From contig NSGV01000002.1 in NCBI GenBank assembly GCA_002300355.1, positions 186,001 to 250,000 on the forward strand: DNA of 64,000 nucleotides. Direction: 5' to 3'. The DNA comes from Streptomyces sp. TLI_235. Its GTDB lineage: Bacteria; Actinomycetota; Actinomycetes; Streptomycetales; Streptomycetaceae. Below, piece after piece: positions 42,009 to 50,494 of the stretch (position 1 is its first letter; each line of letters begins with the position of its first letter). The position numbers and the translations under genes were made by a program. The notes beneath the pieces are model-generated. The model was not told the origin of the DNA and did not search any database. It saw nothing but the letters and a program-made list of their open reading frames with translations.

Positions 42009-43148
42009 ATGACCATCGAGAGCGCCCCGACCACCGAGGGCACCCCGAGCACCGAGCACCCCGCACTCCGCGTCGGCCTGGTCGGCTACGGCATGGCCGG
42101 CGCCGCCTTCCACGCCCCGCTGATCGCCACCGCCCCGGGCCTGCGGCTGGACGCCGTGGTCACGGCCGACCCCGAGCGCCGCGAGCAGCTGCGCCGCGAG
42201 CACCCGCAGGCCCGCGCCGTCGACACCGCCGAGCAGTTGCTCGCCGACCCGGCCGCGCTGGACCTCGTGGTCGTCGCCTCCCCCAACCGCAGCCACGTGC
42301 CGATCGCCCGCGCCGCCCTGGAGGCCGGCCTGCCCGTGGTGGTGGACAAGCCGCTGGCCGCCACCGCCGCCGAGGCCGCCGCGCTGGCCGACCTCGCCGA
42401 GGCCCGCGGCCTGCTGCTGACGGTCTTCCAGAACCGCCGCTGGGACGCCGACTTCCGCACCGTGCGGCAGCTGCTCGCCGACGGCGCGCTCGGCACCGTG
42501 CACCGGTACGAGTCCCGCTTCGAGCGGTGGCGCCCCGAGCTCAAGGAGGGCTGGCGCGAGTCCGCCGACCCGGCCGACGCCGGCGGCATCCTCTACGACC
42601 TCGGCAGCCACCTGGTCGACCAGGCGCTCACCCTGTTCGGCCCGGCCACCCACGTGCACGCCGAGGTGAACGCCCGCCGCACCGGCGCCGCCGTCGACGA
42701 CGACGCCTTCGTCGCCCTCACCCACGCCTCCGGCGTCCGCTCCCACCTGTGGATGAGCGCCCTCGCCGGGCAGCTCGGCCCACGCCTGCGGGTCCTCGGC
42801 GACCGGTCCGCGTACACCGTGCACGGCATGGACCCGCAGGAGGACGCGCTGCGCGCCGGGCAGCGCCCCGGCCCCGGCTGGGGCGAGGTCGCCGAGGCCG
42901 GCCGCGGCCTGCTCGGCACCGTGGACGGCGCCGCCCCGCACCCCTCGCTGCCCGGCGACTACCCGGCCTTCTACGCCGGCGTGGTCCGCGCCCTGCGGGA
43001 CGGCGCGCCCGCGCCGGTCGACCCGCGCGACGCGGTCGCCGCGCTCACCGTCCTGGAGGCCGCCCGCCGCTCCTCCGCCGAGGGCCGCACCGTCGCGCTG
43101 ACCGCCGAGGCCGGCCCGCCCGCTCCGGCCGCCGAGGCCGCCCGATGA
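42009..43148 (+). CDS. Gfo/Idh/MocA-family oxidoreductase
   Basis: The protein is 379 residues. The NAD(P)-binding motif VGLVGYGMAGAAFHAP is at about residue 25. VVDKPLAAT is the catalytic-Lys segment (usual EKP), and RWDADFRTVRQL and HLVDQALTLFGPATHVHAEV follow. The length and the sequence fit sugar or inositol dehydrogenases. The ROK repressor gene and the operator suggest regulation by the substrate sugar. It overlaps the next gene by 4 bp (ATGA). Confidence 0.88.
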   Translation: MTIESAPTTEGTPSTEHPALRVGLVGYGMAGAAFHAPLIATAPGLRLDAVVTADPERREQLRREHPQARAVDTAEQLLADPAALDLVVVASPNRSHVPIARAALEAGLPVVVDKPLAATAAEAAALADLAEARGLLLTVFQNRRWDADFRTVRQLLADGALGTVHRYESRFERWRPELKEGWRESADPADAGGILYDLGSHLVDQALTLFGPATHVHAEVNARRTGAAVDDDAFVALTHASGVRSHLWMSALAGQLGPRLRVLGDRSAYTVHGMDPQEDALRAGQRPGPGWGEVAEAGRGLLGTVDGAAPHPSLPGDYPAFYAGVVRALRDGAPAPVDPRDAVAALTVLEAARRSSAEGRTVALTAEAGPPAPAAEAAR

Positions 43149-43636
43149 GCCGTCCGACCACCCCCGAGGAGATCGCCGCCCTGATCCACCGGATCGAGGA
43201 CGAGGAGCGCCGGCTGCGGCTGCCGCACTTCGACAACGACGACGCCTGGCGGCTCGGCACCCTGCTGGTCGAGCTGGCCCGGGCCGAGAACGCGCCGGTG
43301 GCGATCGACATCCGCCGCAACGGACAGCAGCTCTTCCACTGCGCACTGCCCGGCAGTTCGGCCGACAACGACGCCTGGCTGCTGCGCAAGACCCGCACCG
43401 TGGACCGCTACGGCTGCTCGTCCTACCTGGTGGGCCTGCGGTTCGCGGCGAAGGGCGAGACGTTCGAGGAGAAATCCCGGCTCGACCCGGACACCTACGC
43501 CGCGCACGGCGGCGCCTTCCCGGTCACCGTGGAGGGTGTCGGGGTCGTCGGCACGGTCGCCGTCTCCGGCCTCCCGCAGGCCGACGACCACCGCCTGGTC
43601 GTCACCGCCCTGGAGCGGCACCTCGCCGCCGCCTGA
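43145..43636 (+). CDS. Heme-degrading domain/UPF0303-like protein, 163 aa
   Basis: The protein is translationally coupled to the upstream oxidoreductase gene. RLPHFDNDDAWRLGTLLVELARAENAPVAIDIRRNGQQLFHCALPG fits the GlcG/HbpS-like (DUF336) or UPF0303 fold. The C-terminal LPQADDHRLVVTALERHLA is the usual end. Members bind heme or cobalamin-like ligands or act as accessory proteins in sugar use. The close genetic coupling suggests a role in the same sugar pathway. Confidence 0.82.
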   Translation: MSRPTTPEEIAALIHRIEDEERRLRLPHFDNDDAWRLGTLLVELARAENAPVAIDIRRNGQQLFHCALPGSSADNDAWLLRKTRTVDRYGCSSYLVGLRFAAKGETFEEKSRLDPDTYAAHGGAFPVTVEGVGVVGTVAVSGLPQADDHRLVVTALERHLAAA

Positions 43637-43652
43637 CGCTCCGCCACTCCCC

Positions 43653-43681
43653 GGGCGACCCCGGGCCGCCCCGGGTCGCCC
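43653..43681. terminator. Terminator between convergent genes
   Basis: GGGCGACCC (43653-43661) pairs with GGGTCGCCC (43673-43681), with an inner GGG/CCC step. It sits between the heme-degrading-type gene (+) and the MBL gene (-). Confidence 0.7.
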
Positions 43682-43694
43682 ACGCCGGACGCCG

Positions 43695-44599
43695 TCAGAC
43701 CGTGCCCGGCGGCACCGGCTGCAGGCGGTAGGCCGCGCCGTCGCTCCGCACCAGGCCCGCGGTGGGCGGCGGGAAGTGGCTGCCGAGCAGCAGGGTGTCG
43801 GTGTCGGCCATGGCTGCGAGCAGCTCGCGGCGGGTCTCCCCCGCCCGGGCGGGGTCGATGTCGACGTGGCTGTGGATGCCGGGCTCGGCGAGCTGGACCG
43901 GGTGGTGGATGCAGTCCCCGGTGATGACCGCAGCGGCGCCGCCGCTGCCGAGCCGGACGGCGACCTGCCCGGGGTGTGGCCCGGCGCCGGGACGAGGGTG
44001 ACCCCGGGGGCGATCTCCAGGCCGTCGGCGGGCACGTCGACCAGGTCGAGGAGGCCGTGCTCGGCGACGGGGTGGACGGAGTCGCGGAACATCTGGCGGC
44101 GCGGCCCGTCCATCTCCGCGGAGGCCCAGTGGTCCCACTCGGCCCGGTCGGCGAGGTAGCGGGCGTTGGGGAAGGTGGGCACCCAGGCGTCCCCCTCCCG
44201 GCGGGTGTTCCAGCCGACGTGGTCGGTGTGCAGGTGGGTGAGGACGACCAGGTCGACCGCCTCGGGGGCGAAGCCGGCATGTTCCAGGCGCCGGAGGTAG
44301 TCGGTGTCGAGGCGGTGCCAGGCGGGGTTGGCGCGGTCCTTGCCGTTGCCGACGCCGGTGTCGACGAGGATCCGCAGGCCGCCGGCCTCCACCGCGAAGC
44401 TGTGGCTGGCCAGGCGCAGCGCCCGGTCGGCGCCGGCGAAGTCGGGCTGCAGCCAGGGGTGGCCGGCGACCACCTCGGGGGTGGCGCCGGGCAGCAGCCA
44501 CGCACCGGTCTCCGGCGCCAGTTCGACCTCGTCGATGCGGCGGACGACGATCTCCCCCACCGTCCAGGCAGGGCTCGGTGCGGTGTGCTGCGCGGACAT
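43695..44599 (-). pseudogene. MBL-fold metallohydrolase gene with a -1 frameshift
   Basis: Two frames together form one complete protein of about 300 residues. Frame one (start ATG 44599) carries GEIVVRRIDEVELAPETGAWLL, the metal motif LTHLHTDHVGWN and LVDVPADGLEIAPGVTLVPAPGHTPG. Near 43966-43974 the frame must change for the protein to continue as QVAVRLGSG, AAVITGDCIHHP and LLLGSHFPPP. One C is missing from the run that codes HTPGQ. Lactonase-like family; likely inactivated, or a sequencing error. Confidence 0.75.
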
Positions 44600-44628
44600 G
44601 GCGCCCCTCCGATTAAAGCTCAGATGTT

Positions 44629-44660
44629 GCGTTAAGCGTACCGGTCCCGGCGCTTAACGC
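44629..44660. promoter_or_regulatory. Perfect 10-bp inverted repeat upstream of the MBL gene
   Basis: GCGTTAAGCG at 44629-44638 is an exact inverse of CGCTTAACGC at 44651-44660, with a 12-base spacer. It begins 30 bases upstream of the MBL start and lies after the TetR stop. There is no T-run, so an operator is more likely than a terminator. Confidence 0.65.
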
Positions 44661-44683
44661 GAAAACTTTGCTTCAAGCCGCGG

Positions 44684-45388
44684 CTACCGTTCGATGTACG
44701 ACTCGAGTCCGCGCAGGAAGACCTCGACCTTGAAGTCGAAGCGCTCGTCGCCGGCACCGACGACCATCGTCTCCGCCATGCCCTTGATCAGCGGGAAGCT
44801 GTCCTCCGGGAGCCGGCCGAGGTACTCCCGGACCCTGTCGAAGTAGGCGTCGACGTCCACGCCCGCCGCGATCCTGGTCGTGTAGAGCGAGGCCTCGAAG
44901 GCGTCCGCGTCGACCAGCTGGCCGAGGCCGTCGATCGCCCAGGCGGCGACCTGCCGCGGGATGCCGGCCGAGATCATCAGGCCGACCACGAACTCCGCGA
45001 CCTTCAACTTGTTCGGGCCGAGCTGGATGCCGCCGAGCGAGACCACGGTGATGTCCCGGTGCGCGGTGTAGACCCGCTGGGCCTCCCGGCAGATCTCCTT
45101 GACCTGCTCCTTCCAGCGCTCCGGCTCGGGTCGCTCGGGCAGCCGGATCTCACCGGAGATGCGCTCCAGCATCAGCTCCAGCAGCTCGTCCTTGCCGGAG
45201 ACGTGCGCGTAGAGCGAGGCGGGGCCGGTGCCGAGCTCCTGCGCGACCCGGCGCATCGTGAGGCCCTCGAGCCCCTCGCGGTCGAGGACCGCGATCCCCG
45301 CCTCGACGACGGCCTCGGGCGTGAGCGGCTGGCGGCTGTCCGCCTTGCGCACCTTGTGCCACGGGATCGCGGGCATCTCCGAGGCCAC
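44684..45388 (-). CDS. TetR-family regulator (TetR_C-type), divergent to MFS exporter
   Basis: The protein is 234 residues. A GTG start at 45388 follows GGAGGAGG; ATG at 45376 is an alternative. The HTH has AGIAVLDREGLEGLTMRRVAQELGTGPASLYAHVSGKDEL. The C-terminal domain includes ICREAQRVYTAHRDITVVSLGGIQLGPNKLKVAEFVVGL, the pattern of TetR(C) regulators of tetracycline- or drug-type efflux. It is divergent from the MFS exporter gene with two operators between. Confidence 0.92.
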   Translation of the reverse strand: MASEMPAIPWHKVRKADSRQPLTPEAVVEAGIAVLDREGLEGLTMRRVAQELGTGPASLYAHVSGKDELLELMLERISGEIRLPERPEPERWKEQVKEICREAQRVYTAHRDITVVSLGGIQLGPNKLKVAEFVVGLMISAGIPRQVAAWAIDGLGQLVDADAFEASLYTTRIAAGVDVDAYFDRVREYLGRLPEDSFPLIKGMAETMVVGAGDERFDFKVEVFLRGLESYIER

Positions 45389-45454
45389 GGCCACCTCCTC
45401 CAGATCGACGGACGCCCAGGTCGACGGGCGTCGACGAACATCGTAACCGAGGAC

Positions 45455-45519
45455 GAACATCGTTCGCCGCCACGAATACTGTTTGACAGAACGGCGATCG
45501 CGTCCGTAGAACGTTGTTC
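45455..45519. promoter_or_regulatory. TetR operators and promoter for the MFS exporter
   Basis: GAACATCGTTC at 45455-45465 and GAACGTTGTTC at 45509-45519 share the palindrome GAAC-N3-GTTC. TTGACA at 45483-45488 and TAGAAC at 45507-45512 (18-base spacer) form a promoter for the exporter, its -10 overlapping the second operator, so repressor binding would block RNA polymerase. Confidence 0.75.
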
Positions 45520-45558
45520 GTTCGATGAAAACGCTGTTCCCCGTCCTCTGGAGATGCC

Positions 45559-47037
45559 ATGACCGACACCCCCGCCCCGTACCGATGGCGGTGGGCCGCG
45601 CTGTTCGTGATCCTCGCCGCCGAGGTCATGGACCTCCTCGACTCGCTGGTCACCAACATCGCCGCACCGTCCATCCGTGCCGACATCGGCGGCGGTGAGA
45701 GCACCATCCAGTGGATGGGCGCCGCCTACACCCTCGCCATGGCGATCGGCCTGATCACCGGCGGACGGCTCGGCGACATCTTCGGCCGCCGCCGGATGTT
45801 CCTGATCGGCGCCGTCGGCTTCACCCTCGGCTCGATCGGCTGCGGCCTCGCCCAGGGCCCGGACCAGCTGATCGCCGCCCGGGTCTTCCAGGGCCTGCTG
45901 GGCGCCGTGATGCTGCCGCAGGGCCTCGGCATGCTCAAGGAGATGTTCTCCGAGAAGGAGCAGGCCACCGCGTTCGGCCTGTTCGGGCCGGTCATGGGCC
46001 TGTCCACGGTCGGCGGCCCGATCCTGGCCGGCTGGCTGGTCGACGCCGACCTGTTCGGCACCGGCTGGCGCATGATCTTCCTGATCAACATCCCGCTCGG
46101 CCTGTTCGCCATCGTCGGCGGCCTGACCTTCCTGCCGGAGTGGAAGAGCGCCCGTGCCGTCCGTCTCGACCTGCTCGGCGCGCTGCTCGCCGCGGTCGGT
46201 TCGGCCCTGATGATCTTCCCGCTGGTGCAGGGCCGCGAGCACGACTGGCCGGTCTGGGCCTTCGCCCTGATCGCCGCCTCCGTCGCCGTCTTCGGTCTCT
46301 TCGGCTGGTACGAGGGCCGGCGCAGCCGCACCGGCGGCGACCCGCTGGTGGAGCCCAGCCTGTTCGCCAAGCGCGGCTTCAGCGGCGGTATGGTCCTCGG
46401 TCTGCTGTTCTTCTCCGCGATGACCGGCTTCTGGCTGACCTTCAGCCTGTACACCCAGATCGGCCTGCACTACTCGCCGTTCAAGGCCGGCCTCGCGGGC
46501 ATCCCGTCCTCGCTCGGCATGGTGGTCGCGTTCGTCGCCTCGCAGGCGCTGCAGCGCTTCGGCCGCAAGGTCATGCACGGCGGCCTGCTGGTGATGGCGC
46601 TCGGCGTGGGCGGCATCATGCTCACCCTGCACCTCCAGGGCCTGACGGTCACCCCGTGGCAGCTCGCCCCGGCGCTGACCGTCACCGGCCTCGGCATGGG
46701 CTTCGTGATGGCGCCGTTCTTCGACACCGTGCTCGCCTCGGTGGAGCCGCACGAGACCGGTTCCGCCTCCGGCACGCTCACCTCGGTGCAGCAGTTCGGT
46801 GCCGCGCTGGGCACCGCGATCCTCGGCACGGTCTTCTTCGAGCAGGTGAAGAGCGGCGACTTCGTGCACGCCGAGCAGATCACCCTCGTCGTCGAGCTCG
46901 CCATGATGGCGGTCGTCTTCGTCGCGATCTTCCTGCTGCCGAAGCACGCCCGCCCGCAGGGCGGCCACGGCGCGGCGGAGGACACGGCGGAGGACGCGAC
47001 GGAGACCGGCGAGCCGGCCGCCGCGGCCCACGCCTGA
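45559..47037 (+). CDS. MFS drug/H+ antiporter, EmrB/QacA (DHA2) family
   Basis: The protein is 492 residues with 14 predicted membrane helices. LDSLVTNIAAPSIRADIG is the DHA2 motif C-like start, then GRLGDIFGRRRMFLIG is motif A in the loop between helices 2 and 3. FGPVMGLSTVGGPILAGWLV is the antiporter motif. The C-terminal tail is acidic and Ala-rich. It should export a drug or metabolite in exchange for protons, controlled by the divergent TetR protein. The ATG follows GGAG. Confidence 0.93.
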   Translation: MTDTPAPYRWRWAALFVILAAEVMDLLDSLVTNIAAPSIRADIGGGESTIQWMGAAYTLAMAIGLITGGRLGDIFGRRRMFLIGAVGFTLGSIGCGLAQGPDQLIAARVFQGLLGAVMLPQGLGMLKEMFSEKEQATAFGLFGPVMGLSTVGGPILAGWLVDADLFGTGWRMIFLINIPLGLFAIVGGLTFLPEWKSARAVRLDLLGALLAAVGSALMIFPLVQGREHDWPVWAFALIAASVAVFGLFGWYEGRRSRTGGDPLVEPSLFAKRGFSGGMVLGLLFFSAMTGFWLTFSLYTQIGLHYSPFKAGLAGIPSSLGMVVAFVASQALQRFGRKVMHGGLLVMALGVGGIMLTLHLQGLTVTPWQLAPALTVTGLGMGFVMAPFFDTVLASVEPHETGSASGTLTSVQQFGAALGTAILGTVFFEQVKSGDFVHAEQITLVVELAMMAVVFVAIFLLPKHARPQGGHGAAEDTAEDATETGEPAAAAHA

Positions 47038-47061
47038 TCCGCCGGCCCCGGTGCCGGACGG

Positions 47062-47094
47062 CCGCGGCCACCCGCCCCGCGCGGGTGGCCGCGG
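47062..47094 (+). terminator. Terminator after the MFS exporter
   Basis: A 13-bp perfect stem (47062-47074 with 47082-47094, loop 7 bases) is followed by a T-enriched stretch, 25 bases after the stop codon. Confidence 0.8.
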
Positions 47095-47213
47095 TCGTTC
47101 CCGTTTCCCCGCCGCCCGGCGTGTCGCGGGGCCGGGAGCCGGGCAGGAGCCCGCCGGGAGGGGAATGCCCGTGCGGTGTCCGCCGCCGGGCGCACCCGAG
47201 GAGGAGCGCCGCC

Positions 47214-47765
47214 ATGTCCACCACGTTGCCCCGGCTCACCGGGGAGTACGTCCTCGATCCCACCCACACCCGGCTCGGCTTCGTCGCCCGCCACGCCATG
47301 GTGACCAAGGTCCACGGCTCCTTCCAGGAGTTCGAGGGCAGCGCGCACCTGGACAGCGAGGACCCGGGCCAATCGAACGCCCGCGTCACCATCCGGGCCG
47401 GCAGCATCGACACCGGCAACCAGCAGCGGGACCAGCACCTGCGCACCAACGACTTCCTCGACGTGCCGCACCACCCCGAGATCACCTTCGTGACGACCGC
47501 CGTCGAGCAGGTCGGCACCATCAGCTACCACGTCACCGGCGACCTCACCGTGAAGGCCACCACCCGCCCCGTCACCATCGAGCTCGAGTACACCGGCAAC
47601 GCCGTCGACCCCTACGGCAACCTCCGGGTCGGCCTGGAGGGCTCGGTGGCCATCTCCCGCAAGGACTTCGGCGTCAACTGGAACGCCGCGCTGGAGGGCG
47701 GCGGCGTCCTGGTCTCCGACCGGATCGTCCTCGAGTTCGACATCTCCGCGGTCAAGCAGAAGTGA
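47214..47765 (+). CDS. YceI-family lipid-binding protein
   Basis: The protein is 183 residues. The ATG follows GAGGAGGAGC. The pattern GEYVLDPTHTRLGFVARHAMVTKVHG, FQEFEG, RDQHLRTNDFLDVPHHPEITFV, VTGDLTVKATTRPVTIELEY and RKDFGVNWN is complete for the YceI beta-barrel, which binds polyisoprenoid-like lipids. No signal peptide is present, as in many actinobacterial members. It is a stress-linked single gene. Confidence 0.93.
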   Translation: MSTTLPRLTGEYVLDPTHTRLGFVARHAMVTKVHGSFQEFEGSAHLDSEDPGQSNARVTIRAGSIDTGNQQRDQHLRTNDFLDVPHHPEITFVTTAVEQVGTISYHVTGDLTVKATTRPVTIELEYTGNAVDPYGNLRVGLEGSVAISRKDFGVNWNAALEGGGVLVSDRIVLEFDISAVKQK

Positions 47766-47850
47766 TCCGCCCCGCACCGCCGGGCCGGCCGCACGAAATC
47801 ACCGGCCGCCGCCCGGCTTGAACCGGCCCCGCAGCGGACAGACGGTCGGT

Positions 47851-49356
47851 ATGACGACCGTGCACGAAGAGATCGAGCGCAAGTACGACGGCGCTCCGCG
47901 GCAGCCGCTCACCGCGGACGGGCTGCCCCGGGTGGCACGGGCCGTCCCCGGCGGCACCGAGCGCCTCGACGCCGTCTACTTCGACACCCCGGACCTGCGG
48001 CTGCTGCGCGGCGGCATCACCCTGCGCCGCCGCAAGGGCGGCCACGACGCCGGCTGGCACCTGAAGACTCCCGCCTCGGACGGCATCCGGATCGAGACCC
48101 GGCTGCCGCTGGACGCCGGCCGCGGCCGCACACCCCCGAAGGAACTCCTGCGGCTCACCCGCGGCGCGGCCCGCGGCGGACCGCTCGCGCCGGTCGCCCG
48201 GCTGCGCACCCGGCGGGAGATCACCCTGCTGATCGACGCCGACGACCGCACGCTCGCCGAGGTGGTCCGCGACCAGGTGTCCGCCCGGACGCTGGGCGGC
48301 CCCGACCGCCCACCGGGCGAGGTCAGCCGCTGGCTGGAGACCGAGGTGGAGCTGGCCGAGGGCACCACCGAGCTGTTGGACGCGGTCGAGCACCGGCTGC
48401 GCGAGGAGGGCCTGCGCCCGGCCGCCGCGAGCTCCAAGCTCGGCCGGGTGCTCGGCGACCGGCTGTCCGCCGGGCCGCGGCCGGCCGAGCCGCCCGCCGG
48501 CAGCGTCGGCGCCGCGCTCACCGCCTACCTGCGCGAGCAGGCGGCCGGACTCCGCGCACTCGACCCGGCCGTCCGCCGCGACGCGCCGGACGCGGTGCAC
48601 CGGATGCGCGTCCGGGTCCGCCGGCTGCGCAGCGCGCTGGCCGCGCACCGCAAACTGCTGGACGGGCGGACCGTCGACCGGCTGGACGCCGAGCTGCGCT
48701 GGTTCGGCCGGGTGCTCGGCCGGGCCCGCGATCCGGAGGTGCTCGGGCAGCGGCTCGCCGCCCAGGCCGCCGAACTGCCCGCCGCCGCTCGGCCCGCGGA
48801 GGTCCGCGCACGCCTGCGCGCCCGCTTCGGACTCCGCTACGCGCGAGCGCACCGCGCCGCCCTGAAGGCCATGGGTAGCCGCCGCTACTACGCCCTGCTG
48901 AACGCGGTCGAGGAGCTCGCCGCCCGCCCGCCGCTGACCGACCGGGCCCGCCGCGGCGGGCGCGAGGCGCGGCGGGTGCTGGAGCGGCAGCGCAGGCGCG
49001 TGCTGCGGCGGCTCGGCCCCGCCCTCGACCTGCCGCCCGGCCCGGCCCGGGACAAGGCGCTGCACCGTGCCCGCAAGGCGGCCAAACGGGCCCGCTACGC
49101 GGCGGAGAGCGTCACCCCGCTCACGCAGAAGCGGGCCGGTCGGCTGCGCAAGGACATGAAGCGCGTCCAGCAGCCGCTGGGCGACCACCAGGACGGCGTG
49201 GTCGCCGAGACCGCACTGCTGGAGATCGCCGCCAGGGCGCGCCGCCGCGGCGAGGACGCCTTCGGCTGCGGCATGCTGTTCGCGGCGCAGCGGGCCCACG
49301 AGCAGGAGCAGCTCGCGCGGGCCGCGCGGGCCTGCACGAAGGCCCGGAAGGAGTGA
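47851..49356 (+). CDS. CYTH-CHAD domain protein
   Basis: The protein is 501 residues. The N-terminal CYTH domain (about 1-200) has EIERKYDGA (ExExK), AVYFDTPDLRLLRGGITLRRRKGG and SGRGRTPPK. The C-terminal CHAD domain (about 215-495) has AVHRMRVRVRRLRSALAAHRKLLDG, RWFGRVLGRARDPEVLGQRL, and basic helices such as LHRARKAAKRARYAAESV. CYTH domains hydrolyse or bind triphosphates and CHAD binds polyphosphate granules, so this protein probably links to polyphosphate. The ATG at 47851 is chosen; 11 upstream codons are excess. Confidence 0.93.
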   Translation: MTTVHEEIERKYDGAPRQPLTADGLPRVARAVPGGTERLDAVYFDTPDLRLLRGGITLRRRKGGHDAGWHLKTPASDGIRIETRLPLDAGRGRTPPKELLRLTRGAARGGPLAPVARLRTRREITLLIDADDRTLAEVVRDQVSARTLGGPDRPPGEVSRWLETEVELAEGTTELLDAVEHRLREEGLRPAAASSKLGRVLGDRLSAGPRPAEPPAGSVGAALTAYLREQAAGLRALDPAVRRDAPDAVHRMRVRVRRLRSALAAHRKLLDGRTVDRLDAELRWFGRVLGRARDPEVLGQRLAAQAAELPAAARPAEVRARLRARFGLRYARAHRAALKAMGSRRYYALLNAVEELAARPPLTDRARRGGREARRVLERQRRRVLRRLGPALDLPPGPARDKALHRARKAAKRARYAAESVTPLTQKRAGRLRKDMKRVQQPLGDHQDGVVAETALLEIAARARRRGEDAFGCGMLFAAQRAHEQEQLARAARACTKARKE

Positions 49357-49357
49357 G

Positions 49358-49684
49358 ATGGCCGACGGGGAGGAGCCCGGCGCACCGTATCCGGCGGTGG
49401 TGCGGGACGCCGTGACGAACTGGTTCACCGACCGGGTGACCGAGGCCGAGGTGGCGCTGGCGCGTGCCCTTCGGCAGGCCGAGGTGCTGCGCGAACGACG
49501 GGCCGCCTGCCGGGACGGCGCCCGGCTGACCGACGAGGAGGCCCGGCAGGTCGCCGAGGGCGCCGAGCAGCGTGCCGCCCGGATCGCCGCCGCCACCGAC
49601 GCCCGCCCGGAGGCCCATGCGGGCGCCGTCACCGCGGCCCTCGCCGTCCGCGAGGGCCTCCGATCGGCCGGCCACCCGGTGTAG
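49358..49684 (+). CDS. Small helical protein linked to the CHAD gene, 108 aa
   Basis: The start ATG is two bases after the CYTH-CHAD stop with GGAGTGAG as the ribosome site, so the two are co-translated. The protein is rich in Ala, Glu and Arg and mostly helical: AVTNWFTDRVTEAEVALARALRQAEVLRERR, then EARQVAEGAEQRAARIAA, suggesting a coiled coil. It has no named family. Its role is probably linked to that of the CHAD protein. Confidence 0.65.
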   Translation: MADGEEPGAPYPAVVRDAVTNWFTDRVTEAEVALARALRQAEVLRERRAACRDGARLTDEEARQVAEGAEQRAARIAAATDARPEAHAGAVTAALAVREGLRSAGHPV

Positions 49685-49910
49685 CCCGCCGCACCGGCCG
49701 AGGACGGCGCCGGCGCGCCGGATGCCGTCTCATTCTCCCCGCCACCTGCGGTCCGACCTCGGCCGCCGCTCGGCGCGATACGCCCGCGACACGGGGGCTC
49801 GGCAAGATCATTTCGCGGTGCGGGGCCTGTGTCACCGGGCCTGACGGCCGGTGAGGCGGGATACGCCCGTGCCGTCGGGCGCCCCCGTGTACGACAGCGA
49901 GGTCCACCCC

Positions 49911-50394
49911 ATGATGCGCACGTTGTCGCGGCGGCTCGCCCTGAGCGGGGCCGTGGCCCTGTTCGCGGGCCGCACGCTCGCCGTGGTGACCACCACCCCG
50001 GCGGCGGCGGGCGGATGGGGGGTGCTCTGGGTCCGAGGTGAGTGGCTCGCCGTACGCGGTGAAGACCGACTCGGGGGCCGTGTACAGCTACGCGCACCTC
50101 TTCTACGACGGCTCGACGGGCAAGAACTGCGCCGTGAACGTCAAGGTGGGCAGCCTCTACGGCACCCCGACCACGACCCTGGTCACCCTGATCGAGTGCC
50201 AGCAGACGACCCCGGGCCCGTGCAACGAGCGGCAGGAGGTCTACGATCCGGTGAACGACGTCGACTACCGCTACTACGCCGGGCCGGTGACGGTCCAGGG
50301 CAAGGGGCACTGCATCTACCTCAACGCCCAGACCGACGACACCGCGCACCGCCACGCCTTCTTCAACTCCGTCACCGGATTCCACTGCGGCTGA
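49911..50394 (+). pseudogene. Secreted small protein, frameshifted in a G6 run
   Basis: A signal peptide begins at ATG 49911 (MMRTLSRRLALSGAVALF, ending TTTPAAAGG) and the mature part continues in a different frame as CSGSEVSGSPYAVKT, YSYAHLFYDGSTGKNCAVNV and a terminal GKGHCIYLNAQTDD and FHCG. The two join if one G is removed from the run at 50017-50022. The mature part, about 120 residues with four Cys, matches from memory a small secreted streptomycete family. Either a +1 mutation, polymerase slippage, or a sequence error. Confidence 0.7.
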
Positions 50395-50494
50395 CCGGAC
50401 GCGTCGGGTCCCCCGCCCGTCGAAGAATGGATCTTGCCAGGACCTCCCCGGGCTGGTTCGATGTGCGCTCATCGAAGCAGCCCGGGGAGTACGC

